Source of the DNA: Prosthecobacter gellanilyticus
GTDB taxonomy: Bacteria; Verrucomicrobiota; Verrucomicrobiia; Verrucomicrobiales; Verrucomicrobiaceae
Reading direction: 5' to 3'
Length of the DNA stretch: 64,000 nucleotides
NCBI RefSeq assembly: GCF_007992435.1
Contig: NZ_BKAG01000003.1
Span: 1-64,000, forward strand
Shown: positions 53,822-63,900 of the stretch, piece after piece
Layout: each line of letters starts with the position of its first letter
Numbering within the stretch: position 1 is the stretch's first letter
Notes under the pieces: model-generated
What the model saw: only the letters and a program-made list of their open reading frames with translations
Database searches by the model: none
Told to the model about the DNA's origin: nothing
Program-made: the position numbers and the translations under genes

Positions 53822-54100
53822 ATGAGCCGCATCAAGACCCACGTCAAAAAAGGCGACACCGTCGTCGTCATCTCCGGAGCCCACAAAGGTGCTCAGGGCA
53901 CCGTCAAGGAAGTGCAGCCCGCCAAGAGCCGCGTCCTGATCGATGGCGTCCGCATGATCAAGAAGGCCGTCCGCCCAAGCCAGCAGAACCAAGCTGGTGG
54001 CTTCGTCGAAAAAGAAGGCCCCATCCATATTTCCAACGTGAAGCTTGCCGAGGCGCCAAAGAAAAAGGCTCCCGCCAAGAAGAAGGTTGCGAAGAAGTAA
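53822..54100 (+). CDS. rplX: 50S ribosomal protein L24
   Basis: The 92-residue L24 (HVKKGDTVVVISGAHKGAQG, VEKEGPIHISNVKLA) is an assembly-initiator protein with a Lys-rich tail, slightly shorter than in E. coli. Spacing from rplN is 2 nt. Confidence 0.96.
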   Translation: MSRIKTHVKKGDTVVVISGAHKGAQGTVKEVQPAKSRVLIDGVRMIKKAVRPSQQNQAGGFVEKEGPIHISNVKLAEAPKKKAPAKKKVAKK

Positions 54101-54134
54101 GAGTCCCGTTAATTGCTACCCCCCCGGCTCGCCC

Positions 54135-54155
54135 GTCTCGTCTCCCCGACGAGAC
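54135..54155 (+). repeat. hairpin between rplX and rplE
   Basis: GTCTCGTC (54135-54142) pairs with GACGAGAC (54148-54155) around TCCCC, in a 93-nt gap unusually long for this cluster. It may slow transcription or stabilise the mRNA. There is no T-run. Confidence 0.5.
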
Positions 54156-54193
54156 CCCGCCAGGGACAGGCCGCACAGCCCAAAACTGAATCC

Positions 54194-54793
54194 ATGACCC
54201 CCGTCCTTAAGACACTCTATAGCGAAAAGATTCGCTCCTCCCTCAAGACCCAGCTCGGTGTGGAAAACATCCACCAGGTGCCGAAGCTCGACAAGATCGT
54301 CATCAACTGCTCCGTCGGCTCCCAAGGCGAGCGCAAGCAGGCCATCGAAGACGCCGTCAATGAGGTGCAGCTCATCACCGGCCAGAAGCCAGTGATCACC
54401 AAGTCGAAGAAGGCCATCGCCAACTTCAAGCTCCGCATCGGTGAAAACGTCGGCGTCAAAGTGACCCTTCGTGGCAACAAGATGTATGACTTCCTCATGC
54501 GTCTCGTCCGCACCGCCCTTCCCCGTGTGCGTGACTTCCGTGGTGTCGCCCCCCGTTCCTTTGACGGTCGTGGCAACTACACCCTCGGCATCACCGACCA
54601 GTCCATTTTCCCCGAGATCGAGCTTGAAAAGATCAAGCGTTCCCTCGGTTTTGACATCACCTTCGTGACCTCGACCAACAACGACGATCACGCTCGTGAA
54701 CTCCTCCGTGCTCTGGGCATGCCCTTCCGTGGCAAGATCAACCAGCAGGGCGGGAAAAGCGAAAGCGCAGAAACTGAAGCCGCCGCCGCCTAA
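54194..54793 (+). CDS. rplE: 50S ribosomal protein L5
   Basis: The 199-residue L5 (TPVLKTLYSEKIRSSLK, PRVRDFRGVAPRSFDGRGNYTLG, KRSLGFDITFVTST) binds 5S rRNA. It carries about 20 extra residues at the C-terminus. ATG 54194 gives the usual start. Normally rpsN (S14) follows; here rpsH does, so S14 must be encoded elsewhere. Confidence 0.96.
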   Translation: MTPVLKTLYSEKIRSSLKTQLGVENIHQVPKLDKIVINCSVGSQGERKQAIEDAVNEVQLITGQKPVITKSKKAIANFKLRIGENVGVKVTLRGNKMYDFLMRLVRTALPRVRDFRGVAPRSFDGRGNYTLGITDQSIFPEIELEKIKRSLGFDITFVTSTNNDDHARELLRALGMPFRGKINQQGGKSESAETEAAAA

Positions 54794-54833
54794 ACCTCCA
54801 CCCTGACCTGAACCGTCCGACTCCCACCGAGCC

Positions 54834-55223
54834 ATGACCGATCCCATTTCTGATCTTCTCACCCGCATCCGCAACGCCGCCACCGCAGGCCAGCAGGAAG
54901 TTCTCATGCCCTTCTCCAAAATGAAGAGCGAGATCGCCCGCATCCTGCAGGAAGAAGGCTACCTGTGGAGCTATGAAGTCGATACCACCGCTGCTCATCC
55001 CCGCCTGAAGCTGAAGCTCAAGTATCAGGGCAAGAGCGCCGTCGTGCGTCACCTCAGCCGCGTGTCCAAGCCAGGCCTGCGCAAATACGTTTCCGTTGAC
55101 GAGATCCCCCGCGTGCTCGGCGGCCTCGGCATCGCCATCCTTTCCACCTCGCGCGGTCTGATGACCGGCGCACGCGCCAAGAAGGCCAAAGTCGGCGGCG
55201 AGCTGCTCGCCACGGTCTGGTAA
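54834..55223 (+). CDS. rpsH: 30S ribosomal protein S8
   Basis: The 129-residue S8 (TDPISDLLTRIRNAATAGQQE, VLGGLGIAILSTSRGLMT) binds the 16S central domain. In E. coli S8 is the spc-operon repressor. It directly follows rplE. Confidence 0.97.
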   Translation: MTDPISDLLTRIRNAATAGQQEVLMPFSKMKSEIARILQEEGYLWSYEVDTTAAHPRLKLKLKYQGKSAVVRHLSRVSKPGLRKYVSVDEIPRVLGGLGIAILSTSRGLMTGARAKKAKVGGELLATVW

Positions 55224-55250
55224 CCCCCAACACGAGAGGAACCCCACACA

Positions 55251-55790
55251 ATGTCACGAGTCGGTAAACAACCCATCTCCCTTCCGGAAAAAGTCACCGT
55301 CAAGATCGGCGCTGACCGCTCCGTCCTCGTCGAGGGCCCCAAAGGCAAGCTCAACTGGACCCTTCCTGTCGGCGTCAACGTCGCCACCGAAGGCAAGGAA
55401 CTCAACGTCACCCGCGAAAGCGAAGACCGCAAAGTGCGTGCCATGCATGGCACCACCCAGCGTCTCATCAGCAACATGATCCACGGCGTCAGCCAGGGTT
55501 ATCGCAAAGACCTTGAGATCCACGGCGTCGGTTTCCGTGCCGCCGTCAAAGGCAGCGTCATCGATCTCCAGCTCGGCCAGAGCCATGACCGCCTTCATCC
55601 GATCCCTGCCGGTGTGAAAGTCACCGTCGCGGAAAACACCAAGATCGCCATCGAAGGCATCGACAAACAGGTCGTCGGCCAGCTCGCCGCTGACATCCGT
55701 GCCTACTACCCGCCAGAGCCTTACAAGGCCAAGGGCGTGCGTTATGCAGGCGAACAGATCCGCCGCAAGGCCGGCAAGAGCGTGAAGTAA
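55251..55790 (+). CDS. rplF: 50S ribosomal protein L6
   Basis: The 179-residue L6 has two L6 repeats (RVGKQPISLPEKV; GFRAAVKGSVIDLQLG; YYPPEPYKAKGVRYAGEQ). It lies near the sarcin-ricin loop where elongation factors bind. Confidence 0.97.
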   Translation: MSRVGKQPISLPEKVTVKIGADRSVLVEGPKGKLNWTLPVGVNVATEGKELNVTRESEDRKVRAMHGTTQRLISNMIHGVSQGYRKDLEIHGVGFRAAVKGSVIDLQLGQSHDRLHPIPAGVKVTVAENTKIAIEGIDKQVVGQLAADIRAYYPPEPYKAKGVRYAGEQIRRKAGKSVK

Positions 55791-55811
55791 CCCCTGACGA
55801 GCACTACGAAC

Positions 55812-56165
55812 ATGGCTTTGAATCGCAAACTTATCCGCTCGCGTATCCACGCGCGCATCCGCCAGAAGGTCAAAGGCACCGCAGCCCGTCCGCGTCTCGC
55901 CGTTTACTTCTCCAACACCAACGTTTACGCCCAGCTCATCGACGACGAGGCAGGCAAGACCATCGTTTCCGCTTCCACCAAGGAAAAAGGATTCGGCGGC
56001 GGCAAGGCGAACATCGCCGGTGCCACCAAGGTCGGCCAGGCTGTCGCTGAGCGCGCCATCGCTGCCAAAGTCGAAGAAGTCGTCTTCGACCGCGGTGGTT
56101 TCTTTTACCACGGCAAAGTCAAGGCGCTCGCCGACGCCGCCCGTGAAAAGGGTCTGAAGTTCTAA
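55812..56165 (+). CDS. rplR: 50S ribosomal protein L18
   Basis: The 117-residue L18 ([40 protein letters not shown]) binds 5S rRNA with L5. Spacing from rplF is 21 nt. Confidence 0.97.
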   Translation: MALNRKLIRSRIHARIRQKVKGTAARPRLAVYFSNTNVYAQLIDDEAGKTIVSASTKEKGFGGGKANIAGATKVGQAVAERAIAAKVEEVVFDRGGFFYHGKVKALADAAREKGLKF

Positions 56166-56183
56166 TCCCCCACCGCAACCATT

Positions 56184-56693
56184 ATGGCAGAAGATACACG
56201 CAATTCCGGTGAGAGCGACTCCGTCGAAAAAGTCGTTCACATCAACCGCTGTGCGAAGGTCGTCAAAGGTGGCCGTCGCTTCAGCTTCAGTGCTCTCGTC
56301 GTTTGTGGCGACAAAAACGGCCGCGTCGGCTGGGGCTTTGGCAAGGCGAACGAAGTCGCTGACGCCATCAAGAAGGCCACCGAGTCTTCCCGCAAGAAGA
56401 TGAACGTCGTTCATCTGAACAACAACACCATCCCGCACGAAGTCATCGGCGAACATGGTGGCGGTCACATCATGCTGAAGCCAGCCTCCCCAGGTACTGG
56501 TATCATCGCTGGTGGTGGTGCCCGTGCGGTGCTCGAAGCAGCCGGCGTCAAGGACGTCATCGGCAAGTCCTTCGGCTCCAGCAATCACGCCAACGTCGTC
56601 AAGGCCACTCTGGCCGCCCTCCACGCCCTGCGTCCGAAGGATGAAATCCTCCGTGCCCGTGGCAAAGAGATCAAGGAGCGCAAGGCTCTCTAA
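56184..56693 (+). CDS. rpsE: 30S ribosomal protein S5
   Basis: The 169-residue S5 (INRCAKVVKGGRRFSFSALV, VGWGFGKANEVADAIKKA, GGGARAVLEAAGVKDVIGKS) affects decoding accuracy. Normally rpmD (L30) lies between rpsE and rplO; it is absent here. Confidence 0.97.
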   Translation: MAEDTRNSGESDSVEKVVHINRCAKVVKGGRRFSFSALVVCGDKNGRVGWGFGKANEVADAIKKATESSRKKMNVVHLNNNTIPHEVIGEHGGGHIMLKPASPGTGIIAGGGARAVLEAAGVKDVIGKSFGSSNHANVVKATLAALHALRPKDEILRARGKEIKERKAL

Positions 56694-56732
56694 TCAGATC
56701 TCTCATCCTCCACCTCTTTTCAATTTACCGTC

Positions 56733-57173
56733 ATGCGTCTTCACGACACACAACCCCGCCCAGGCGCCGTTAAGCGCAAAAAGCGTATCGGCTGCGGCGA
56801 AAGCTCCGGCCACGGCAAAACCTCCTGTAAAGGTCACAAGGGTCAGATGGCCCGTGCTGGCCGCGGTATCCGCCCCGGTTTCGAAGGTGGTCAGATGCCA
56901 CTCTTCCGTCGTCTTCCTAAAAAGGGTTTCTCCAATGCCCGCTTCCGTGACGTCTATGAGACCGTCAACGTCGGCGATCTGGAAGCCTTTGAAGACGGTG
57001 CTGTGATCAACGAAGCTTCCCTCCGTGAGAAGGGCCTCGTCAATCGCGGCTGCGACGCCATCAAGATCCTCGGCACCGGCGAATTGAGCCGTAAGCTGAC
57101 CGTGGAGATCAAGAGCCTGAGCGCTTCAGCCCGCGAGAAGATCGAGAAGGCTGGTGGCTCCATCGCTGCCTGA
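56733..57173 (+). CDS. rplO: 50S ribosomal protein L15
   Basis: The 146-residue L15 (RPGAVKRKKRIGCGESSGHGKTS, QMPLFRRLPKKGF) is a late-assembly protein with a Gly/Arg-rich N-terminal extension. The start at 56733 matches MRLHDTQPRPGA. An unusual structured gap follows before secY. Confidence 0.97.
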   Translation: MRLHDTQPRPGAVKRKKRIGCGESSGHGKTSCKGHKGQMARAGRGIRPGFEGGQMPLFRRLPKKGFSNARFRDVYETVNVGDLEAFEDGAVINEASLREKGLVNRGCDAIKILGTGELSRKLTVEIKSLSASAREKIEKAGGSIAA

Positions 57174-57194
57174 TCCCCCCGAACCCACACCTTT

Positions 57195-57247
57195 AGCGGG
57201 CCGGTCCCTGCCAACTGTTAAAAGTTGGTCTTGAGACTTGGCCCGCT
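57195..57247 (+). promoter_or_regulatory. Y-shaped RNA structure before secY
   Basis: AGCGGGCC (57195-57202) pairs with GGCCCGCT (57240-57247), enclosing an inner 6-bp hairpin CCAACT/AGTTGG (57211-57228). TTTCCTTT follows. This could be a partial terminator or processing site that lets secY-map be expressed at a lower level than the ribosomal genes upstream. Confidence 0.55.
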
Positions 57248-57286
57248 TTCCTTTATCCCAGCCTCCCTTTTTCCCGTCCCCCGACC

Positions 57287-58786
<1,500 letters not shown>

Positions 58787-58824
58787 GGCTCTCAAAGCAA
58801 AGCGGGCCGTGGCCCACGATCGAC

Positions 58825-59643
58825 ATGCTTGGCAACAAGATCCCCATCCGCCACGGTTCCGTGCTGAACGGACTGCGCGCCGCCAATGCGCTGGCGCGTG
58901 ACATCCTGATCAAGACGGCCTCCCAGGTGGCCGTCGGCATCACCACCGGTGAGGTAGACCGCTACGCCGCCGCTGAAATGAAGGCGCGCGGCTGCAAAAG
59001 CGCCTTCCTCGGTTACCGCAAGTTCCCCGGTCACATCTGCATCTCCATCAACGAGGAAGTCGTGCACGGCATCGGCGGACCTCGCGTCATCCAGGATGGT
59101 GACGTCGTGAAGATCGATGTCGGCATCGAGCATGACGGCTGGATCGGCGACAACGCCCTTACCGTCCCGGTCGGCAACGTCGCCAAAGAAACACTACACC
59201 TCCTCGCCGCCACAGAAGAGTCCCTGCACATCGCCATCCGCCATGCGCGTGATGGCTGGATGCTCGGCGACCTCAGCCACAGCGTGGAAAACCACGTGGT
59301 GCAGTATGGCTACACCGTCGTTCGCGAATTCGTCGGCCACGGTGTCGGTCGCAAGCTTCACGAAGAGCCCCAGGTCCCCAACTACGGCCGCAAAGGCGAC
59401 CGTCCGCGCCTCAAGGCCGGCATGAGCATCGCCATCGAGCCGATGGTGAACATGGGCACCGGCAAGACCCGCGTCCTCAGCGACAACTGGACCGCCATCA
59501 CCCAGGACCGCAAGCCCAGCGCGCATTACGAGCACGTCGTGCTTATCACCGAGCAGGATCCGGAAGTGCTTACCTTCCGCAAACGCATGTTCCCCAACGG
59601 CGTAAATGATCTCACGCCGCTGCCGGTCAGCTCGCTGATCTAA
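58825..59643 (+). CDS. map: methionine aminopeptidase type I
   Basis: The 272-residue enzyme removes N-terminal Met from new proteins. The metal ligands are visible: KIDVGIEHDGWIGDNA (D, D), GHGVG (H), IEPMVN (E) and the last Glu in HYEHVVLIT. ATG 58825 is chosen because sequence before it overlaps secY without similarity. It is the last gene of the block; infA, rpmJ, rpsM, rpsK, rpsD, rpoA and rplQ do not follow. Confidence 0.95.
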   Translation: MLGNKIPIRHGSVLNGLRAANALARDILIKTASQVAVGITTGEVDRYAAAEMKARGCKSAFLGYRKFPGHICISINEEVVHGIGGPRVIQDGDVVKIDVGIEHDGWIGDNALTVPVGNVAKETLHLLAATEESLHIAIRHARDGWMLGDLSHSVENHVVQYGYTVVREFVGHGVGRKLHEEPQVPNYGRKGDRPRLKAGMSIAIEPMVNMGTGKTRVLSDNWTAITQDRKPSAHYEHVVLITEQDPEVLTFRKRMFPNGVNDLTPLPVSSLI

Positions 59644-59938
59644 GGTGGTGCAACCTTCCAGGTTGCCCTCCTCATTCGGAAAGATTGCGAACCCGCGAAG
59701 CAAGGCTGTGCTCTCAATCCGCCGAGCGGACGATTGGCCCAGCTATCTTTCAAAGCCAGCGAGTGACACTGCACCCGAAGGGAGCGGGGACACTCCTGGC
59801 CGCCTCACCATCGCTCTCCCCCGAGCCGCCAGAGATCAATTCACCCGATCCTCGAAAGCAAAGCGGCACCACCTCGAGCCGAGATGATGCCGCCTAACAA
59901 ATAAAGTGTTTTAGTGCAGACAGAGGTTTGTCAGCCCG
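59644..59938. other. gene-free gap after map with repeat remnants
   Basis: No gene is seen. The gap opens with a palindrome GCAACC-ttcca-GGTTGC (59650-59666), the same type as the second hairpin in the ileS repeat, within GGTGGTGCAACC. The rest is GC-rich with short mirrored fragments that look like degenerate repeats. The end of the gap holds the stop side of the DUF6799-type gene. Confidence 0.55.
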
Positions 59939-60307
59939 TTACTTGGCCTCTTTTTCCTTCTCCTGCTTTTTCTCGATGCTCTTCATGAGCTTGGCATGGT
60001 CCTTGACCTTGCCTTCCCAGGTGATGGCCTCGCCTTCCTTGAGCATCTTCTTCTCTTTGGCATCCTTCTCGAGATAGGAACCATCGGTCATCACCTTGGT
60101 GCCGTCCATGAGGGTGGCCTCTTCCTTCAGCTCCATGGTCTTGCCGTCCTTCATGACCCAAAGTTTGCCATCCTTCATGGCGATGTGGTTCATCTCAGCG
60201 GCCTGCTTTTCCTCCTTCGTGGGTTTCTCAGCGTCCGCAGCCAGGGCGTAGCCCGAAAGACCGAGCGTGAGACAGGCGAAGGCGAGAGTTTTGATCAGAG
60301 TTTTCAT
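59939..60307 (-). CDS. exported DUF6799-type protein
   Basis: The 122-residue protein has a signal peptide (MKTLIKTLAFACLTLGLSGYALA). The mature part is a repeat of short MKDGK-type beta strands: MKDGKLWVMKDGKTMELKEE, TLMDGTKVMTDGSYLEKD and EGEAITWEGK, as in DUF6799 proteins. It ends in a Lys/Glu-rich tail. Function is unknown; the Met-rich mature region might bind metal, but this is speculative. It is convergent with map across the repeat gap. Confidence 0.8.
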   Translation of the reverse strand: MKTLIKTLAFACLTLGLSGYALAADAEKPTKEEKQAAEMNHIAMKDGKLWVMKDGKTMELKEEATLMDGTKVMTDGSYLEKDAKEKKMLKEGEAITWEGKVKDHAKLMKSIEKKQEKEKEAK

Positions 60308-60910
60308 AGCGTTGTTTGTCAGGTTATTGGTTACGGCAACTTTCGTTGTTGAATGATTGTCCGTGCGTCAGATTCATCGGCCCAACCAAATGTCGTGGCT
60401 GCATGAAAGGGAGCGCCGGCGCCCCTATAGTCTTATCAGGTGGCTCGCGCACTGCCGGGTGGCACCTCCCCTATCAGACCGGTTCTCGATCAACTGCCGC
60501 CGAACTGGTCGTGCCGCTTGCAGAGGCCGGCGTGATAAAAGTCAGCTGCTGTCATTCGGGCCTAACCAACGAAGCGGAGTGACGTGCAGGCTGTGGATGC
60601 GGTGTTCTTTCTCTGTGGCGTCATGTCGCGCATAGTCGAGGAAATTGGGCGTGCACGGGACGCGTGGCATCGATGGGATGAATGGCTGTTTGCAGGGGGC
60701 GAATCCCTCCGTCACCGTGCTTCAGTTGGCTCAGGCGGCTCGAGTTCTCGGGGAAGGGTGGACCTTGACGGCCCATGTCCGTAATATCAGTATCCGGAGC
60801 TTACTATTTAATGCAGGAGCATTCGTCTTTCAGACTTCCCTGTGCCGGCGCCGCGGAGGTCATGAGAGAGTTTCAAACGAACATATCTGTCGCACGCCAA
60901 GGAGCAAACT
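60308..60910. other. about 600-bp gene-free upstream region
   Basis: Short open frames exist (for example 60316-60582 and 60584-60784) but they overlap one another in different frames, have no plausible starts and show no recognisable sequence, so I count them as chance. A GC-rich imperfect hairpin (AGGGAGCGC...GCGCCCCT) is at about 60407-60426. TTGACG at about 60765 could be a -35 box but no good -10 lies at the right distance. The end holds the strong Shine-Dalgarno sequence AAGGAG (60899-60904) of the next gene. Confidence 0.5.
60899..60904 (+). promoter_or_regulatory. strong Shine-Dalgarno before the PEP-synthase-like gene
   Basis: AAGGAG lies 6 nt upstream of the ATG at 60911. Most starts in this window lack such a clear site, so it both fixes the start and suggests efficient translation. 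Confidence 0.75.
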
Positions 60911-63900
60911 ATGAGCCTTCCCATCTCAACCCAACTGGTCAAGACACCTATCCTCGGCGGACATGAGCCCACCCCGCAAACGCAGAATGTCCAGGGAAAG
61001 GATGGAGGCCGGAGTGTCTCCAAGCTCATCCAGCAATTTGAAGGAGAGACGACCAAGACTCCGAAGAGCAAGGGGCCTCCGACCGGCAAGCCGCCGGAGG
61101 TTGTCACCCGAGACCGGAGCGTGCGACACGCGACGCCTCCCGAGGGCCTGCAGGGGAGCGTGAGCATCTCCAAGGGGCCGAAGACCGGACCCCAGAACGG
61201 ACCGACGACGACACCGGAAGTGAGCCCGCCGAAGCCCACCTTTGAGCAGCGAGTGGAGAAGTTCGGCAGCAAGACGGCCAACCTCTACCGGATTGCAGAT
61301 CTAGGGGTGAAGGTTCCCGAACTGGCGCCGGTGTCATCCAAGGAGGTCTTCGACCACCTGATGAAAATGGACACGGAAGGTGTCATCATGAAGAGCTGGG
61401 AGGCCATGAAAAGGAATGGCAAGGTGGATGACGTCAACCTGAAGGCCATCACTGACTCGATCGGCAAGATCTTTGATAAAGGGTATCCTTTCACCACGGA
61501 GCAGCGGAAGTGGATCGAGGAGACCATGGCGGGCAAGGTCATCATTGCGCGAAGCACGGGTGATGAAGACAGTGCCGACACACCGAACGCCGGCGGCAAC
61601 GAGTCGGTCCTGTTTGTGGAACCGAACACGGCTTCCGTCAGCAAGGCAATGAAGGAGGTGGTGCTCTCCTATTTCGGCGCGGACTCGCTGCGCAACCGCA
61701 TTGTGGGAGATGGCTTGGACAAGGTCCTCACCAGCCTGCCGAAGATGCCGGTGCTGCTGATGGAGATGGTGGCCGAGCCGATCATCGACCCCAGCAAAAA
61801 GGATCCGGGCACACGGCCGCCCGTCGGGATTGCCATGTCCACAAACAAAGTGGAATTCACCGGTGGCGAAGATTTCCAATTCGTCTCCATCAGCTCGGCC
61901 ATCGGCCCGGGTGTCAATGAAGGCAGCGGTCGCATCGAGATCGATGAGACATTCGTGATGCAGGGCAAGGACGGCACGCCGTTGCTCATCTACCAGAAGC
62001 CTTCAGTGAAGCAGGAGCGCATCCGCGCGATGAAGGAGGAAGGTGGCAAGATCACCCATCAACTGGTGAAGAACTCCAAAGAGCAGGCTTACAGCCCCAG
62101 CCTCTCCCGGGAGGAGGCTCGCTCGCTGGTGACGTCCACCAACAAGATCAAAAGACTGAACGGCGGGGCTACCACGGAAGTGGAGGGTGTGGTGGGCAGT
62201 GACAAGCAGATCAACTTCGTCCAGCAACGGCAGATTCCCGATTCACGCTCCAAGGTAGCCCCCACCTATGTCAATGTGGGACAGGCGAAGGATCACTCCA
62301 AGGCCTTCAATTTCACCACCGTGGTGCCGAAGTCTGGCGATGCCCTCGTGATTGATGACTGGAGCCAGGTCTGTTTTGCCGAAACAATGAAGGAGGCCGA
62401 GGGGCTCTTTGACTGGACAGGTCAGAAGCACAAGATCGTCATCGTCCGCCAGCCTGACTGCTCCAACAGCCATCCTGCGGTGAACTTCGGCAGCTTCAAG
62501 ACGGGCACGGGCAAAGACAAAGTAGCGAGCCCGATTCCCTGCCTGGTTGTTGGCAATTACGCAGAAATGCTGGCCATGAAGAATGAGGCCCTGTCTTCCA
62601 CCAGGCCTCTGGTGATCGACGGGCAAACCCAGAAAGCCTTCGTCTGGACAGACGGTTCCTTCGTGTCCGGCACCGCCATTTCCCAAGGCCGAATCTCCCA
62701 CCACATCGGTCTTGAGACCGGCACCACGGGTGAAGGTGTGGAGGCGCTCGTCGGGAAACTCAAAACGACTCCGAGCGACCAGATGGGGACGCTCAAGGAG
62801 GAGATGGCGACTGTTCTCAAGCAGTACGAGACCCAGATCCATGACCTGGAGGCTCAACTGAACGATAACGAGGACACGATCCACAATTCCGAAGGTCTGC
62901 TGTGCCAGCTCCAGACCATGAAGGACAACTTTGAGGCGGTCAGAGGAGCCTTTGCCAAGGTGCTTGCAGGGAAAGACCAGTACACCTTTGAGCCGGGATC
63001 ACACGGGCGGCTGCTTCTGGTCAAGTTTCTCGAGTCCAGCCTGCACGATATCGAAAGCTTCCCGCAGCTGATCGAAGCTGAGAAATCCGCCTCCAAATAC
63101 CTGGAGGCGATGAAAGGCTCGAAGCTCGAAAATCCGACGTTTGGGGACCAGGTCGGCGCCGTGAAGGACGGGCTCACCAGCCCGATGATGATGCGTTGGA
63201 AACGCTTCCTGACACTCGCGGAACAGTCGGGACTCAGCCAGAAGGAGATCACCGACTTCAAGAAGATGGTGGAGGATATGGACAAGATGGGCGTCACCGC
63301 CATCTGGATGTCCACCGTCTTCGACAAGATGTATGACAGGCTCCTTCCCAGCAAGGAAAGCCTCAAAGGTGAGTCGGCCCTGCCCCATGCCAAAACCCTG
63401 CTCCAGGCACTGGTCAAAGACTACGAAACCACAGCGCCGTTCCTGCGTACCCAGCAGGCCTTCCAGAAGAAGCTCGAGGACGCAGAACGCGGCGTGGCGG
63501 ACTTCTCATCGAAGTCAAAGTATGAGAAGGCATTCGCCAATCTGAAGGGCCTTGCCGAGACCTTTATCAAAGAGCCCTGGCCGGACGACCTGGACAAGAA
63601 TCCGCTGAAGAAAGCCGCCCAGATCGAGTCCCTCGGTCGCATGATCGAAGTCTACGACAGCAGCATCAAGGCACTCAAGAACAGCGATTTCGACACGGCC
63701 GAGCTGTTGCAAAAAGAACTCGAAATGCTGGATACGTTCAAGGCGATGTTCGAGAGTGTGTTCATCAAGGCGGACCTGCCTTCCGGCAGCCCCATGCCAA
63801 AGTCTACGTATGTCGGCAAGCTGGATCAAGCTTACAAGGGGATCAAGAGCCAGGTCAGCGACCAGACCACCAAGAAGGAGACGGAAAACCTCAAGGCACA

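Noticed and set aside
60316-60966. Several short plus-strand frames in the gap before the PEP-synthase-like gene
   Set aside because: They overlap each other in different frames, lack ribosome-binding sites, and have no recognisable sequence. The strong Shine-Dalgarno belongs to the ATG at 60911.
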